A stretch of 64,000 bases of DNA. It comes from Hymenolepis diminuta (Eukaryota > Platyhelminthes > Cestoda > Cyclophyllidea > Hymenolepididae). The first letter of the stretch is position 1. Each line of letters opens with the position of its first letter. Location of the stretch: positions 1,387,245 to 1,451,244 of the forward strand of contig CAADRB010000010.1 of NCBI GenBank assembly GCA_900708905.1, written 5' to 3'. The notes beneath the pieces were generated by a model. The model had not been told where the DNA came from. It saw nothing but the letters and a program-made list of their open reading frames with translations, and did no database searches. Both the position numbers and the translations under genes were made by a program. Shown here in pieces: positions 1-13,768 of this stretch.

Positions 1-3000
1 AAGTTTACAGACATTACTATAAGGACAAGATAATCAAATTTGGTGATGATTAGAGAGTATGTAAGGTAAATATTATGGAGAAGAAAGATTCATCCTTCAG
101 GTTAAATGATGAAACTGCTCTTTCTTTATTTCATTTCTCTATTTTTGCTCTTTTTCTTGCAGGAGCACATAAATAAAATTAAGTGTTCTTTTTATTTTGA
201 CGAATAATCCCATTCTTTACCGTGCAAAATACTCTTTTTTTCATTTTTTGTTCATATAAGCATTCCATTAATGGTTATTATAAAATAACAAATAGATTCG
301 AAACGAACTCAACTTGATACAATATGATCATTTTACTTAATAAAAACATATTTCTTCTACCGTAAATTAAATCAAAAATTTGTTTCATTATGGTAATCAG
401 CGATTTCTCTGTCTTTATTAAATTTACACAACGTTTCACATATAAATTGAGTCCTGTTCGCTGCATAAAAAAATTTTAAAAAAATTATTTCCTCATTTTC
501 ACGTTAGATCTTAGATATTTTCTGTTTTCCCCCTTTCTTGCCCAAAATGCTGAAAGTAAATAAGTAGCATAAATAATATGCTGCACTAAATTATTGTCTG
601 GAAACTATTCGAGCTGATCTTTTGAACGCATTCTGTTGTGTTTTGTATTTTAAAGATTGGAATTTAGTGTATTCACCCACTGACGAAAGTACTGTCGGAG
701 ATCTGAAAGTATTCTTAATGTTTATAAATTTACAGTGCTTCTAGTTATTTGCAGGGAAAAAGTGGCAATACAATCTACGTCATAAAAAAACAATATTCCA
801 TCAAGAATTTGCTGACTCAACATACTGTTAAGAATCATAGACGTCTTCATTGTCATGTGTTCTTCCTCTGAAAAAGCACTCCTTGGTCCAACTAAATATG
901 CTATATCACCCTTAAAATTGCTAACTTCACGCTATCAAATTTGCGTCAGACAATTTATGTGTAAGTATAAACAAAGTTTCATATTATACATTATCACTTT
1001 GATACTAATTTTACAAAGAATGTTGAAAATATAGTGAACATATCTAAAGAAAGCTTGTCTTGGAAATACTCCTTTAACATTTTATTTGTATCTTCATTTG
1101 CTTATTTTTAAAAAGAATGAAGTATATTCATGGAGGGAAGTGGAAGCATAAACATAGCAGAGAGGAAATAGTTAAGGAGTGAACATAGAGACGGTTCATT
1201 GGATTCACAATAGTTCTTATCAACTTGACTCGATTAACGTATGCTGCTGACTTTCAAAAGATATTTAGAAGAGATCCACACTGAACCCAGTGGCAATGTT
1301 AAGACTTTCATATTGATAGGTTTCATTTCAATCATGCAAATTCCCTAACTTTATAACTTGTTCCATTTAGATGTAAGAGCTCAGTAAAAGTTATCAATTA
1401 AACGTGTATTATTAAGGCGATATCGTTAACTTTTTGAAAAGGCTTCCAATACCAGACTATCTGGAGCTTTCCCATAGTTAATAGGAAAATATACTAAGAG
1501 GTATTTTATTGTTCTTTGAATGTTGTCGACCAAACATGCAGTTATACTGTTTAGAAACAGTTTGATTTATTGGCCGTGCCGTGTGATGCATAGAACTCTT
1601 ACCATTCAGTTGTAGCATTTGCGATGGTATATTATGCGTTATCATTCTTTCGTAAATCGTCTAAAATAGGATGACTAACTTTTTGACAGATCACAAATAC
1701 TTAACCAATTTGTAGATATTTATGGATCGATAGGTTAAATGCCAATTATTTTTCATTTATTTTATCGGTATCAAATCAAGTAAATAGACCTTTATTTGGC
1801 TATTATTTCTGACCGTTAAGATTTTTTAAGTATCTTCTTTTCTGTTTCATAGCATTACTTCGACTTTCAAAAACTATGCACATTAAAACCTTTTCCCAAT
1901 CTATATTTACCGAATAAGGGAAATACCATGGCAAGGAAACTAAGATTACCATTCTTAATTGTTCTAACTCTGAAACATCCCACATTGACCATGGAATTCA
2001 CGGGAACATCAGGTGGGCAATTTCAGTGCCTTCGGTGATTTGTGTTTTTGTAATATTCAAAGGAACTCTGGATATATTCCTGTCTAAACCATATAATAAC
2101 AAAAAGCCCAACGATAAGTGGCCGTGTAAATACTATTTTATTTTGAATGAATTAATGTAGAGGCTGCGCTAACTATTGCTCAAACGTTGATAAGTTCTGC
2201 TGACTTAATTTTCGTATCAGGTGGTAACGAAAATATTGACTTTATAACTACACTCGTAACATTTTGCTTTGTCAATCATCCGCTTTAGAATGATTATTCA
2301 ACGTTAAAAATTAAGTAAAAATATTGCTAGATTAAGCTAGAAAAAGGTTAAAATTCAGAAAATTAAAAAAAATTATTACAAACCTCTCTCTTTAATAAAA
2401 TAAAAAGCAAAGGGTATACAACTTTTCATAAATTCTTTTCTTTGAATGAATATTTCAGTAAAACTTGTTTTTTTGTTATTTCTTACCATTTATAATATTA
2501 TTCTAAATAAATCGAAATTTCACAACCCAATATACACCTCCTCACATATTTTGTGCAGATCGTTCAGCTACTGATTTTGTAATGTTATTATCGAATGCTA
2601 AGAAATTTACGCCCTTCAAATCCAGAAAATTTTAAATGTATCTATGTAATCACGGAGTCGTAGGGACTTTCTGTGGCTACAAACTAGACCACAAGGTGAG
2701 CACATTGTTGATGAAAATTTTTGTGAGCAAAATCTTAGAGCATTTGTCACCGAGTTTGCTGACCGGTATAATAATAACAAAAAATATGTATTTTTAATTT
2801 TTAATTTTCAATTTTAAATTAATGAAACATATTTTAATAGTTAATTCCATAAAACGTAAATAAGTGCATAAACAGATTTGATCAGATTAATAAAACTTTC
2901 ATTTATTAACTTGAGACTTCATTAGGAGATCATATCAGAAAAAAAGTGCAAAGAAGGGAAAAAAATTAGTCAATCAGAATTTCGATAATTTTGCTTTAGA

Positions 3001-3090
3001 AAATGACTGTATATGATTCTCCAATTCCGTGGATTTGCGAAGTGAAAGTTAAAGGAGCAGCAATGACGCGCCTGGCCCAATGAGTGTAGG
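1..3090. other. AT-rich gene-poor stretch
   Basis: No coding exon, RNA gene or clear repeat could be recognised on either strand. Open frames are under about 63 codons, with no family resemblance and no linked splice sites. Best read as intergenic or as part of a large intron. Confidence 0.5.
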
Positions 3091-3475
3091 CTAGCAAAGA
3101 GCACGAGAATCGAGAAACGATACTTTCTCTTGCGATCTTTGCAAGTTTTCATTTTCTACGAGAAGTGCCCTAGTATTTCCTTTGTCGCGGACTCATGGGA
3201 ATTTTAAATGTCATATTTGTAAGATGCGATTTGAAGGTCTTACTCATTTCTTAAATCATGCAATACAGCACTTAGATTTTTCATCATCCATTTGTCCTTT
3301 ATGTCCCAAAAACTGCGCAAACAAAGGTGGCCTCATAAGTCGCGTAAATGGTTGTCACCCTGAGTTCGGAGGAAGAGACGTTTTTGATTCTCAAGTTCTG
3401 AACAGATTTGCTTCCATTAGGCCGATTGTTGATCCTCATAATATGAGCTGTACCAACGCATCTCCCAATATGTGA
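3091..3475 (+). mobile_element. Retroelement relic coding three C2H2-like fingers
   Basis: The plus frame stays open from just after a TAG near 3091 to the TGA ending at 3475. It carries three finger-like blocks. The first is degenerate: FSCDLCKFSF keeps its cysteines, but the first histidine position is lost. The second, FKCHICKMRF through HAIQH, is intact C-x2-C...H-x4-H. The third, ICPLCPKNC through a CHPEF end, is partly eroded. There is no convincing start Met. The CHPEF ending resembles the second finger of the LINE copies at 21.8 and 50.5 kb (HPEFQFGDD and CHLDF), so I place it with those elements. It could instead be an unrelated zinc-finger pseudogene. Confidence 0.4.
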
Positions 3476-3479
3476 AAGA

Positions 3480-4960
3480 ATTTTAATAAACAATGAATAT
3501 ACTTCTAGTGACAGGTTTGTTTCCATTCAATAATTTTTATTCCTCGGTATTTTTTTATAGTGTCTGACTAAAGGAAATATTTAGTTGTGTTCATATTATA
3601 TTGTGCATTTGAACTTCTGATTTTTTAATATTTTATGAATATCCAAATAAAACTAATCTTTATCAGTCTTGTGAGCAACCCATTAACGTTTATCCTTTAT
3701 TGATTTTACAAGACATTCCATATTTAGCTAGCTTTTTATATAGAATTTAATAAATAGGATAGAAATGGGCTAAACTGGCCAAAATATGGTCACTTAAATC
3801 AGAAGTAGCATAATGTTTATGCGTAATTTATCCCGAAAAACCATTTCCCTATCAGCATTGATTTTTCCGCCATTTATTAAGCCGTAGCTGGCACTTTTAC
3901 AACGTCTTGCCTATGTCAATACATTTCGGGGACAGGTATTATTTCGTCATATTTCTGCGCAATTTTGCAAATTTACGTCCTCACAAATATTTTCTCTTTT
4001 ATCTCCCGCTTAGGGTTCCAAAATGTATATTGATAACAAAACACGCTTGCAAATTTTCTACCCATTTTGGAAAAATAATACTCGGCTTGGAACCATTACT
4101 CTACTACGGTTTTTACCATAGTCTCCCAAATGCCTCAAAGTCTGTAAAAAGTTTGCTCATAGGTTACCTCTTACAAAGGCACGAGTTATTTTTAGTCAGG
4201 AGGATTCTACCTGCGATAAGAATATCAAATCCCTACTTTTGAGGTGCCCAAGGGCAATAAATTAGAACGTGTGTCGCAAATTTTTTCCCCATTCTTACCT
4301 GATTTACAGAGCATATCATTTATTGAGGCATTTTGAGATGGTGGAAAATGCATTTGGAAGCCGTCAAAGCATACTGAACATATTCTTCGATGCTATCGCT
4401 TGTCAGGAGCTATGAAATGTATACCATCTGTTCGAGTAAAGCAGTAAATATCATTATTAGGTGATCGTATAAAGCAGATATGAGTTGGTTTGTCAAATAT
4501 TTAAGTCTAATTGTTCTTTATAGAAAAATAATTTGTAGAATGAAACAATAATATTAACTATCGTTAAGATTTTGAAATTTTGGCTATCAATGATTAGAAA
4601 TTATTGTTCTTAGCGCGTAATTATTGCCAGGCATAATCACTAAAGAAACTAATCCCCGCTCTAAAGGAAACCAACCTATTTGGCACTGCATAATTCAACG
4701 ATATGTAACGTTTCTGTTAGGAATCTTAATAGAATATCTTCTACAGAAATTGAAAAATCTACAGTTGGTGGAATAGTTTATCAACTATTGGATTTGTGTT
4801 CTTCCACCTGGATACATACCAGTGTAGAACCCATTGCAGCCAACTTATTTATCAAATAAAGTAAGTTAAATTAGGCATTTTTGGTATAACATGTGAAGTT
4901 CGACATTTCCATGATTCTCCTCCAGTTATGGAGGTAACTTGGAATTCTCAAGCTAGATTT
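3480..4960. other. No supported feature
   Basis: One 111-codon plus frame (3907-4242) starts at TTG, has no family resemblance and shows no splice context. I see nothing else in this stretch. Confidence 0.4.
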
Positions 4961-5019
4961 TATTATCTTTACAGCATCTAGTGTTTTGGTAATGCTGTAT
5001 GTATCGAAATGATGCGAAT

Positions 5020-5210
5020 TTACTTTCCAAGAGGAAATTATCTCCAATGTGTTCTACGTCCCAGATCGAATCATCAACCTCTTGAGCCTAAACTGTATAC
5101 ATTATAGTTTTTTGGTGATTTCTCAAGAACAATTTGCAAATGGCGCTCGATATTGTAACGAATTCTTGAAGAAATGGTCGAATCAAGATGGAAGAGTTTT
5201 TAAAAGTTAA
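5020..5210 (+). mobile_element. Possible Ty1/copia-like pol relic
   Basis: A short plus frame reads EEIISNVFYVPDRIINLLSL. This has the pattern of the stretch after the protease in copia-type polyproteins, where a 'xxVLYVPxLxxNLLSV' motif precedes the GAG-pre-integrase segment. The frame stops soon after, and I could not follow integrase or reverse transcriptase. Only the short motif supports the call; a chance frame or another retroelement class is possible. Confidence 0.25.
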
Positions 5211-5959
5211 TAATTAATTATATGAATAAAATGTAACTAGAGGAATTTTAGATAGTCTCCATAGCGATTTACCGAATGTTCAATATCGAAATTTGTAAGA
5301 GGGACATAGCATCTGCATGCTATGCTGAATCAAGTTCACTTTTATATGGTTTATCTGCTTTGAACAGATATAAAGTTCGAACAAACCATCAAAGTACCCA
5401 TACAGTCTGTGCACGAAAATGTCTTTTCCACTAAAAGCGAATTACTACTGATGTGAATCATGGCCGGTTTAAATGTTGCATCTGCAGGATAACGTCAAAA
5501 AGGCATTTTGATACCACGTTAACACTCTTACATTAGGGCTAAATAGTTACCGCATTTGCCAGAGACAATTTAAAACAAGCTTCAATGAAAAATCATCCAA
5601 CAATATCCAAGATTGGCATATAATGAAAATTTAATGTAATCCTCGATTTGCTATGTCTATTGGTTCTTTGTGTGCAATTTAATTTTGATAAACTGTTTTT
5701 TTATGATATTGGACTAATTTCAATGACCTTCTACTTGTTTTTGAAGAAAATCAAGCAACCAGAATTGGAAGAAATAAACAAATACGGTGAAAGAAGTACT
5801 TTAGGATAAACATTATTTGTATCTATAGATTGGGGAAAAACAGGGTTGTTACTATATCTACTATTTCCTTTACTAGGTCCTTCGACAAACATAACAATAT
5901 TGAATCTACAACATATATGATATAAACAAAGACACATTCAGAGTCAAGCTAGCAATTAA

Positions 5960-8900
5960 CTATGTTTAAATATATCCATATAATTAAAATAAAGTATTCT
6001 TTGTTTGTGGCAGGTAATGTTTTGTCTGAAGTGTCAAATTGAGACAAATTTTTAATTTATTGGAATTTTAAATGAAATAAAGCAGTCGTGCTAAATTCTC
6101 ATGTATTCAAAAAAGACTATTTTAATCGAACTTGTGCCAAACATTTGTCTATTAATTTAGGCTTCCAAAAATTCCTAAATAGCTCCTTCAGTTATCTCAT
6201 TGTTTTGGACGGAGCTGGCTTTCAGAAGAAGAATATATATTTCATATTTTTTAAATGTGATAAAGTGTAGCAGACATGTCCGCTAAGTTTCTTGAACTCT
6301 CTTTGGCTGGTATGGCATTTGAAACAGCCCTGCATACTCTTAGTACGGTTAGACAAAGCGCTTTGCGTAAAAAGGGGATCATCTTCGCATTGGGTGCAGG
6401 GATCATTTTTATCTTTCTTTGAGGGTCTTCGAGCAATTGTTTTAGTAGAGGAGATATCACTGGACGAAATTAAATCAGAGGTTAAGTGATCAGGCGTACT
6501 CGAATTCCTTCTAACGTGGTCAGAAGTTGGTGAAATCGCCGACTTCAAAATATACCCCAAAAAATTAATTAATTAATTTCGTCAAATAATCAATCTTTTA
6601 AATTTCAAATCAGCAGCAATTTTCAATTTGATTTTTATTTACGTAGAAAGCTGTAACGCAAATATTTATTTCATTGTGAGAGATAATAATTTCGAATTTA
6701 ATTCATCTCAAAATTTTGAAGTTAACTGATTGAAACCGGTGCAAACGCAGATGCAACTTTTAATTGATAAAATCTTCCATAATTTTTATCTCTAGTTGAA
6801 TTTTGTCTTTATCTTATTCTATCTTTAGTTGAATTAGATAAATTAAAAGATTAGCAATTAATATTGCTAAGGATAACAAATTATGATCCATTTTTTCATT
6901 ATATTTGTCAACATAGAAACGGATTTAACTGCAAGTTGATTAAGATTCAGTCCAAGTGCAAACCCATGAATTGAGCTGTAAATGTGCATAAAAGAGAGTA
7001 AGAAAAGGCAAGATAGAATGAAATGGCATAAAATCCTATTAGAATTAGGAAGCCTTAAACACAGAAGGTTAGAAGATTGAAAAGAAGCGTCAATCGGTTC
7101 ACAAAGTTGCCTTTATCTCAAAGATTTTCTTTAATAAACTATTTTTCGACCACTTTCTCTATAAAGTCTTGACATCAATGACGTCTTATTTGTTATTGGT
7201 TTGACAGTGGGTTGATATGAGTGCTTATTTAGTAGATAGAATACACACATTGTTTTAGAAAATATCATGTCCCGGATTAGTCTCAGGAAATCAACTAGAC
7301 CTTCCAATTTAATCTCTCTTAAAATTAGAAATGTGGAAATGACCATTTCTATTTGCGCGTGTATTTTATTTAATTATTGCTTCTTAATTTGAATACTATA
7401 ACATAGCTTCATAACTAACAAACATTGTGGAAAGTGGTAGAGATACCTAACTTTGGTTGAGGAGAGGTATTCTGAAACCACTATTATGATAAATTCGCAT
7501 TCTGCAACCCTCTTATTGACCAGAATAAAGAAGTGTAGGCTGTCTGGATGTGCATTGTTGGTCATTGACTTACCTGACCTTTAGAGAAAACCAAAGCCAC
7601 ATCTCCTAATCTGGTACGAAAAGATATTCGACTTATAAAACAAAATGTTATTTTGATATTAAATCTTTTCATTCTACCGGTAAAAACACAACTCACATAT
7701 TCTTGAGAATAGCTGTAATATCTAAATACTGACTTCGATCGCAATCATTAGCTGAATAAAAAGTTTGTAAAATTTCTTTCCGTCAGTAAGAAGTGTTCAG
7801 AATTAAGACAGCCATGAATTATAAATTGTAAAAGCAGTGGAGAAATATATACATATATATATGTGTGTGTGAACATCACTAAAAGAAGATGACGTCGAAA
7901 TTTTATTATAATTCAATAACGATTATATTTTAAAATCAGAATTTTTCTGAGCAGGCTAGTTGCAGCAATGAGACGATTATGTTGTATCAGACTTTGAACA
8001 TAATACGTTCAACAACAAGCATGAAAGACATGGATCATCGTAATGTTCGCTTGTTAAATCTGTCGGAATCATTTACCAAGAAACATTATTCCAATGCAAA
8101 AATTCAACAAATTCCTTACATCTGACATAGAAAGACCCAGAAGAACTCGGAAGTAAGACGCTCCTATTTAATTATCTCGTATTATATAGCACAAGTTGCA
8201 AATGTGAGAATAGAAATAAAGTAGTTAGAAAGCTAAGTGAGGGGCGTAGTTTGCCATCCGAAATTGATAAATATGAACATCACACGGTAAAACAGAAATC
8301 AAGCCACTAAAAATTCGGAAAAATTTCCTTGTAATTTTTGATATTAGACCGGAAGAAATAAGAAGTACAGTTTAAAAATAATGAAATAATGGTGCTCTTG
8401 GGGTTGCTAATCCCGTCAGAATTTCTGATTGGTTTATTCGTTTAGACGGTTTGGATACCAAAGTTGAAACACTCTGATCACATGAGTAATCAGTGAAAGT
8501 TTTTCTTCAGGGACCTGCAACTACACTGCACTGTCCAATTCTACAGTTAATACATTAGGAAACAATAGAGTTATTGCCCGCAAAGCTTCTGGGCCTCTAT
8601 GGTCATAAGATATCACCTTACTATTGCACGATTCCGAACTTAAATGTGCAAAAGTCGTAAGACAAAGATTAGGGAACTTCAGGATTCACTATTGATTTAC
8701 GCTTGTGGTCTTGTACGGTTGATGTATTCTAAGGTGTATTGAAGTTTTCTTTCGGAATAGCTCGAGATGTAGAACAGTAAAGTTTGTGTGATCTTTTCAA
8801 AAGTGTGGTTTTACTCCGCTTTCTATTTCACTGGCAATATAATTTTTGATTATTACTAAATAAAATTTTCGATTTATAATTAGATTCTTTGCTCTTTGAG

Positions 8901-11900
8901 TTACGAATGAACAACGTTGAGATTGGAGAAGGTGGAAGCTTGTAAATACATAATCAAATATGAATGGCTAAAGTAGATATTAAATGAAGGTTAACATACT
9001 TTTCTGCAATTAACTGAAAATTGACAGCTTCCAAGTGTTCTAAAGATTAGCTTTTCGCAAAATGGACGCAGTGCCGGTGTGATGTAGATCAAATGTATTG
9101 ACATAAACCTTACATTCATCACAGCGCTTCTTTTCGTAAGATTCCAAATGATGCTCATTCCAAAGTTATTTCCTTGCAAAGGAACTTTTATGTCGAGGAC
9201 ACCTGCAAGGCTAATTTATGGTAATGGTAAAGGAAATGGTAATTAAGTGACCTTTTCTTACAAATGTCTTCTTATATGAGGAATATCCTAGAGGTACCAA
9301 AAAACCCGGCTTGATATTTTACAACTTGCTGAATAGATTTAATACAATGAAGTGAAATATGACTCCTTTCATGTTGAATTAATGCCAAGTCCTTCGGTAA
9401 ATATTTAACAAATACTTTGCAATAACTGGACGTTTGTTACTCAAATATAAGACTTGAAGATATGTCTTTTCATTCGTATTTGATCTAGAAGTTTTCCATA
9501 AAAACGGAAGGAATGATTTTATCTTTGTACACAAGATTTATCCAAGTGATACTCATTTTGAGCGAGAGTTCTGACCGCAGCTTGTCAAGCATAAAAAATT
9601 ACTTTCATTTAGATTTTCTCAACGTTTTTTTAAGTAAATAAGCAAGAATTTTAGGTGCAAAAATAAACAGATCTCGGATCCATTTACCGAATATTGCTCA
9701 GCTTGTAATAAAAAATATTTTAACATACTAAAATTATTTCCAATGAACAATATCTTCTCTAACTTCATGCTCGAACAACTCAAAGTTGCAGATTGAAAGT
9801 GTATTTGTTTTCTTAGTAGACTGGAAGATTTTAGTCAATAGGTTTGCCAAATGGAATCTCAACTTCTAAACTCCGGTTTGAAGAAATAACTCGAACTTAA
9901 TTTAAATACAACTGAACTCAAACCTCTGCTCCTGTAAACCAGTATCAACAGCGATTTCTGTTGACTTACTTGAAGACCTAATCATCAAATGATGACCCCC
10001 AGAAATTTCAGTGATTGAACGCTTTATGTAAAAATAGAATATAACTGTAACTGGAGCCTTGTTACAAGGCCAAAATAGCTCAATAAAATTGATTTTACAT
10101 TGTTTTAATAACTGTCTACCAACTTTAATGCGATCATTTGTTCCTATACTATACATTTAACTATTATCCATTTTAGGTTAAAATTGACAGTCGTTTTAAA
10201 CCCATTCATTTAAAAATACAGCGATTAACCCGCCAAATTTCGTTTGTTAACTTGTTAGAACATTCACATATTTCCGCAAATATGCGTTCATTTATACTGT
10301 TTCTTTGGATGACGCCGGTCTTCCAGAGGAGGAACAGTCAGCTGGCTTAATGCTAATAAACCGGTTGCGGGATCTGGCATTCAAAAATACCCTTGGAACT
10401 GAATTCTAGAGGACTCTTCTTGAAATAACGATATATGCACTGTTTATTGCTAAAGTTTTAATAACATTTTTGGCATTTAAAATTTATATTCCTCAAGTGT
10501 ACTAAAGCATAGTACACATGCTGCCGAAATTAATTGAATTCTCTTTTGTAGATATGTCACTAAAGACAACCCTACATGCTCCTTGTATGTTTCAACAAAC
10601 TAGTATCCGTAAAAGGGAAATTATCATAATTCCGGTTGCAAGGAAAATTTTGTAACTAATTTTCCTCCCGCAGATCGCAAATTTCTTTCTATTTTATCAT
10701 AAATCCCTTGACAAATTAGAACTGGAGTCTGGGAGATTATGGGATTGCGAAATTGATGGAATTGCTGACTGTGAATCTTGGCCCATGTTCTGGATATGAG
10801 GTACAGAAAACGATTTCAAATAAGTTTGAAATGAGAAAGATAGTCAGTAATAAGTAGGAAATAAAGTAAAGGAAGCATGAATATCAGAGTACTGGGTTGT
10901 TCAGTTTCCTATAATTGAAAGAGTTGATTCCGTGATGTTCAGATACTCAAATGAGAATGAGAAATGAGCTAACATCTCGGTTCAATCTCTTTTAAAATTA
11001 AAAATAAGAAAACTGCATTGATTTACGTTAATCGAGAAAAAATCTGTTTTGATTAACGAATCTCAATTAGAATCGAAGGGAGTAACTTTCCAAGGCCATA
11101 CCTTGGGAAAAACATCGAGTTTTAGCGAATAATTTACCCCAATATAGGAATTCTACTAATATCGTTTAAGGTATATTTATATCCAAACTTATGATCCACG
11201 ACTGTACCTGAGCTGGAAGTATCAGCGATTACTTCTTCAAAAGACCACATTCTTAATATGCGCACAAATATGTGTTGATTTATATAATGAAAAACTGTTC
11301 GATATCGTGCGATTGTTAAATTTTAAATCAAGGTCTGATTTATCATGAAATATATATTAAATCCTTTATCTCAGTTTGCCCATCTATGTAAAAGATTTGA
11401 AGTTTGAGCAAATTTTATTTTCTTACTACTTTGGACAATTATTTCTGCATTAATATACACATAATGTAATACGACGACATTAGTAAAAAATGACTCCATT
11501 GTAATTTTTTACAGCATATGATAAGAAATTTGAATCACAGCCTGTCTTTAACAGGTATGTAAAGTAAAGTTGTTAAAAACAAATTTGTTAATGAAAAGAT
11601 AATGACAAATTCCTTACTTATATTCCTAAATATTCACTTTTATTGTGTTAATCGTCAAGAGTGGGAGACGTTCGTAAAATTTCATGAATGATATTGAGGT
11701 ATTAAAAATAGGAAAAGTCAATTTGAATTTTTTTCTTTGGAAGGTGTCGTGGTTGTTCCTTCCGAATATTATTGTTTTCATGCTTCATACGATTGTGGCC
11801 TTGATGACGGATCAGAAATTTAATAGGCTGACCTGATAATTCCGGAGCTAAGATAAAGTAGGGTTTTCCTAATTCCCTGACTCTAACTTCCAACTAGCAA

Positions 11901-12300
11901 ATGTGCAATTTCTGCCAAGGTAAAACTAAAATTAAGGTTAATTGTTGTATATTTTCCCTTGACGAAATTAATATTGCATTTTGTATTTTCTTCCCATTAT
12001 AATCATTAATTGTTCTAAGTGAACTAGATTAAATGTTTCCGTCATACCAATGAGAATGTGCGTTTTTCTCTCTTCCGGTTGGGATATCGACTTTAGATCA
12101 TAAAGCATGCCAGTCCAAAGATTAAATGACTTATCACATTTTTATAATTTTGACTATATTTCCTTTTATCTGCCTCTATATTAGTGACCTTTATACCTCA
12201 CACAAATCATTTGATGTACATGCCAAAAGGGGAGCGGAGATGGGATGTGGACAAGTCTCCATGTGACTTTTTCCATTCCTTCGAATGTTTATTCAACTAA
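5960..12300. other. Gene-poor stretch with scattered coding-like fragments
   Basis: No complete gene is recognised. Three items stand out weakly: a minus-strand patch at 6251-6560 open in two frames, a microsatellite near 7.85 kb, and a plus-strand coding-like patch near 10.3 kb. The rest is AT-rich sequence with short frames. Confidence 0.4.
7845..7871. repeat. AT/GT dinucleotide microsatellite
   Basis: An alternating purine-pyrimidine run: an AT-rich dinucleotide tract passing into a short GT tract. Confidence 0.8.
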
Positions 12301-12378
12301 GCCAATCAAAAGAAGTGACAGCAGTGAATGAACATCGTGCCAGTCTGATATGCATTTTTTGGAGGTAACATCTTAAGG

Positions 12379-13711
12379 ATGCTCGCATTTAAGGGTAAGT
12401 CCTATTGGAAAGTAAAGATATTTCTGGCTTTCAAGTTGCAATTTGCGTCGCTTTGTTCTTAACATCGTTGAGGTACTTAAGGAGTTCAGTTCTGTACGGA
12501 GATAGTTTTACAGCAATTGGGGATCATCATTCAGCTCTAATTCGTTTGATGTCAGAAGAAAGTTGACATCTAAGACTGCGCGAATTTAAAGAATGGGTGG
12601 CTGCATCACTCCTATCTTCATTTCAGTGAAATTTTTAGGTGTAAAAGCCAAGATTTACAGCTTTGAAATTGACATATTTTTAAATTTAGATCTGGGACGT
12701 TTAAAAAATTTTATGTATAATAAAGCTTTATCAAAACTTCCAGCTATTTTGAGTTCTTTAATGCATTAAATCAATAAAAATATTAAATTATAGCTTTTTG
12801 TTGGATCAGCTGTATTTCAACCAATTAGAATCGGAGATCACAAACATGTGACGAAGCAATGCACAGCAAAATTTTAAAATTTTAGCGTTATTGGTTAATA
12901 TCCTAAGCGAATCAGATTATCTTGCATAATGTTGTAAAAATTTCAATCAAATGGTAATGCATTGATAAGCACTGCCCAATTTCATAATATTTTAAATTTA
13001 AAAAGTATATTTTTAAATTTATTTTCAGTTTATGCATTTTTAATTATCGCTGGAATTGCAAACACATCGCCAATAATGCATAAGAAGACTAGTGAAGCGG
13101 ATATTTTCATCAATACCTTTATCGACTATCTCCTATCACTTATGCGGCTAATTCTTCCCGAACCAATGCAAATGAGTAAATCTCCATTCAATCTTATCAA
13201 TGTGGAAAATGCAAGTATCTATGGATTAAGGCATGTTGTACGCAGTTGTCCGGTCAAACTAAATACCTATTCTACACCGGATAATGACTATATCAATTGC
13301 ATTCTCTGTGTGGATTTGAAGGACTATTTTAAAGTTGATGCTCTCTTTCAGATATCCACATTGTTCTATGATACCGATTTTAGTCCCGCTATTTTACAAC
13401 TATACAATTTCACCATTAACTTTAACCTCACGTTAACACTGCCCAAAGTCTACCAGAATACTACAGAATCCCTATTGCACTTGGATGGAACTCCGAAAGT
13501 GGAGATCAGTCGACTAAAATTTTTACCATCTCCAAATGCTGACGAAGGGACAGCGTTCAGCGTTCTGAGTGAACTAACGAGTTTACTGTCATTCGGACCT
13601 TTTGGAGGATATATTGAAGCCAAAATGGGTAGCAGCATCAGAAAAACAATTAAACGCGTAAATGAGAAAATGCAGAAATCAGTTGGAAAATTCGTGAATA
13701 AGCATGCATAA
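12379..13711 (+). CDS. Secreted TULIP-like (JHBP/BPI-type fold) protein
   Basis: Two-exon model. Exon 1 is 12379-12394, ATG plus four codons plus one base, followed by a GTAAGT donor. Exon 2 is 13029-13711 after a TTTTCAG acceptor. The junction is phase 1 and gives 232 residues plus TAA. I chose this start because exon 2 has no ATG until well inside the conserved part, while the splice yields a typical signal peptide, MLAFKVYAFLIIAGIANTS. The mature part has N-glycosylation sequons (NAS, NFT, NLT, NTT), three cysteines (VRSCPV and NCILC) and alternating hydrophobic strands. The pattern N-x-S/T-x-Y-G-L near residue 75, a later FGPFGG turn and a basic C-terminal helix recall TULIP lipid-binding proteins. 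The fold call is inference; the secreted nature is well supported. The function is unknown, perhaps extracellular lipid carriage. It is tail-to-tail with the EFCAB5-like gene. Confidence 0.6.
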
Positions 13712-13762
13712 TTTTGAATAATTCTACGAGCCTAGATTACTTACTTGTATATTTCTGAAACT

Positions 13763-13768
13763 AATAAA
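13763..13768 (+). promoter_or_regulatory. Poly(A) signal of the TULIP-like gene
   Basis: A canonical AATAAA lies 52 bases after the TAA stop of the secreted-protein gene, a normal spacing. Confidence 0.6.

Noticed and set aside
3907..4242. 111-codon plus frame
   Set aside because: TTG start, no motifs and AT-rich composition like the surroundings.
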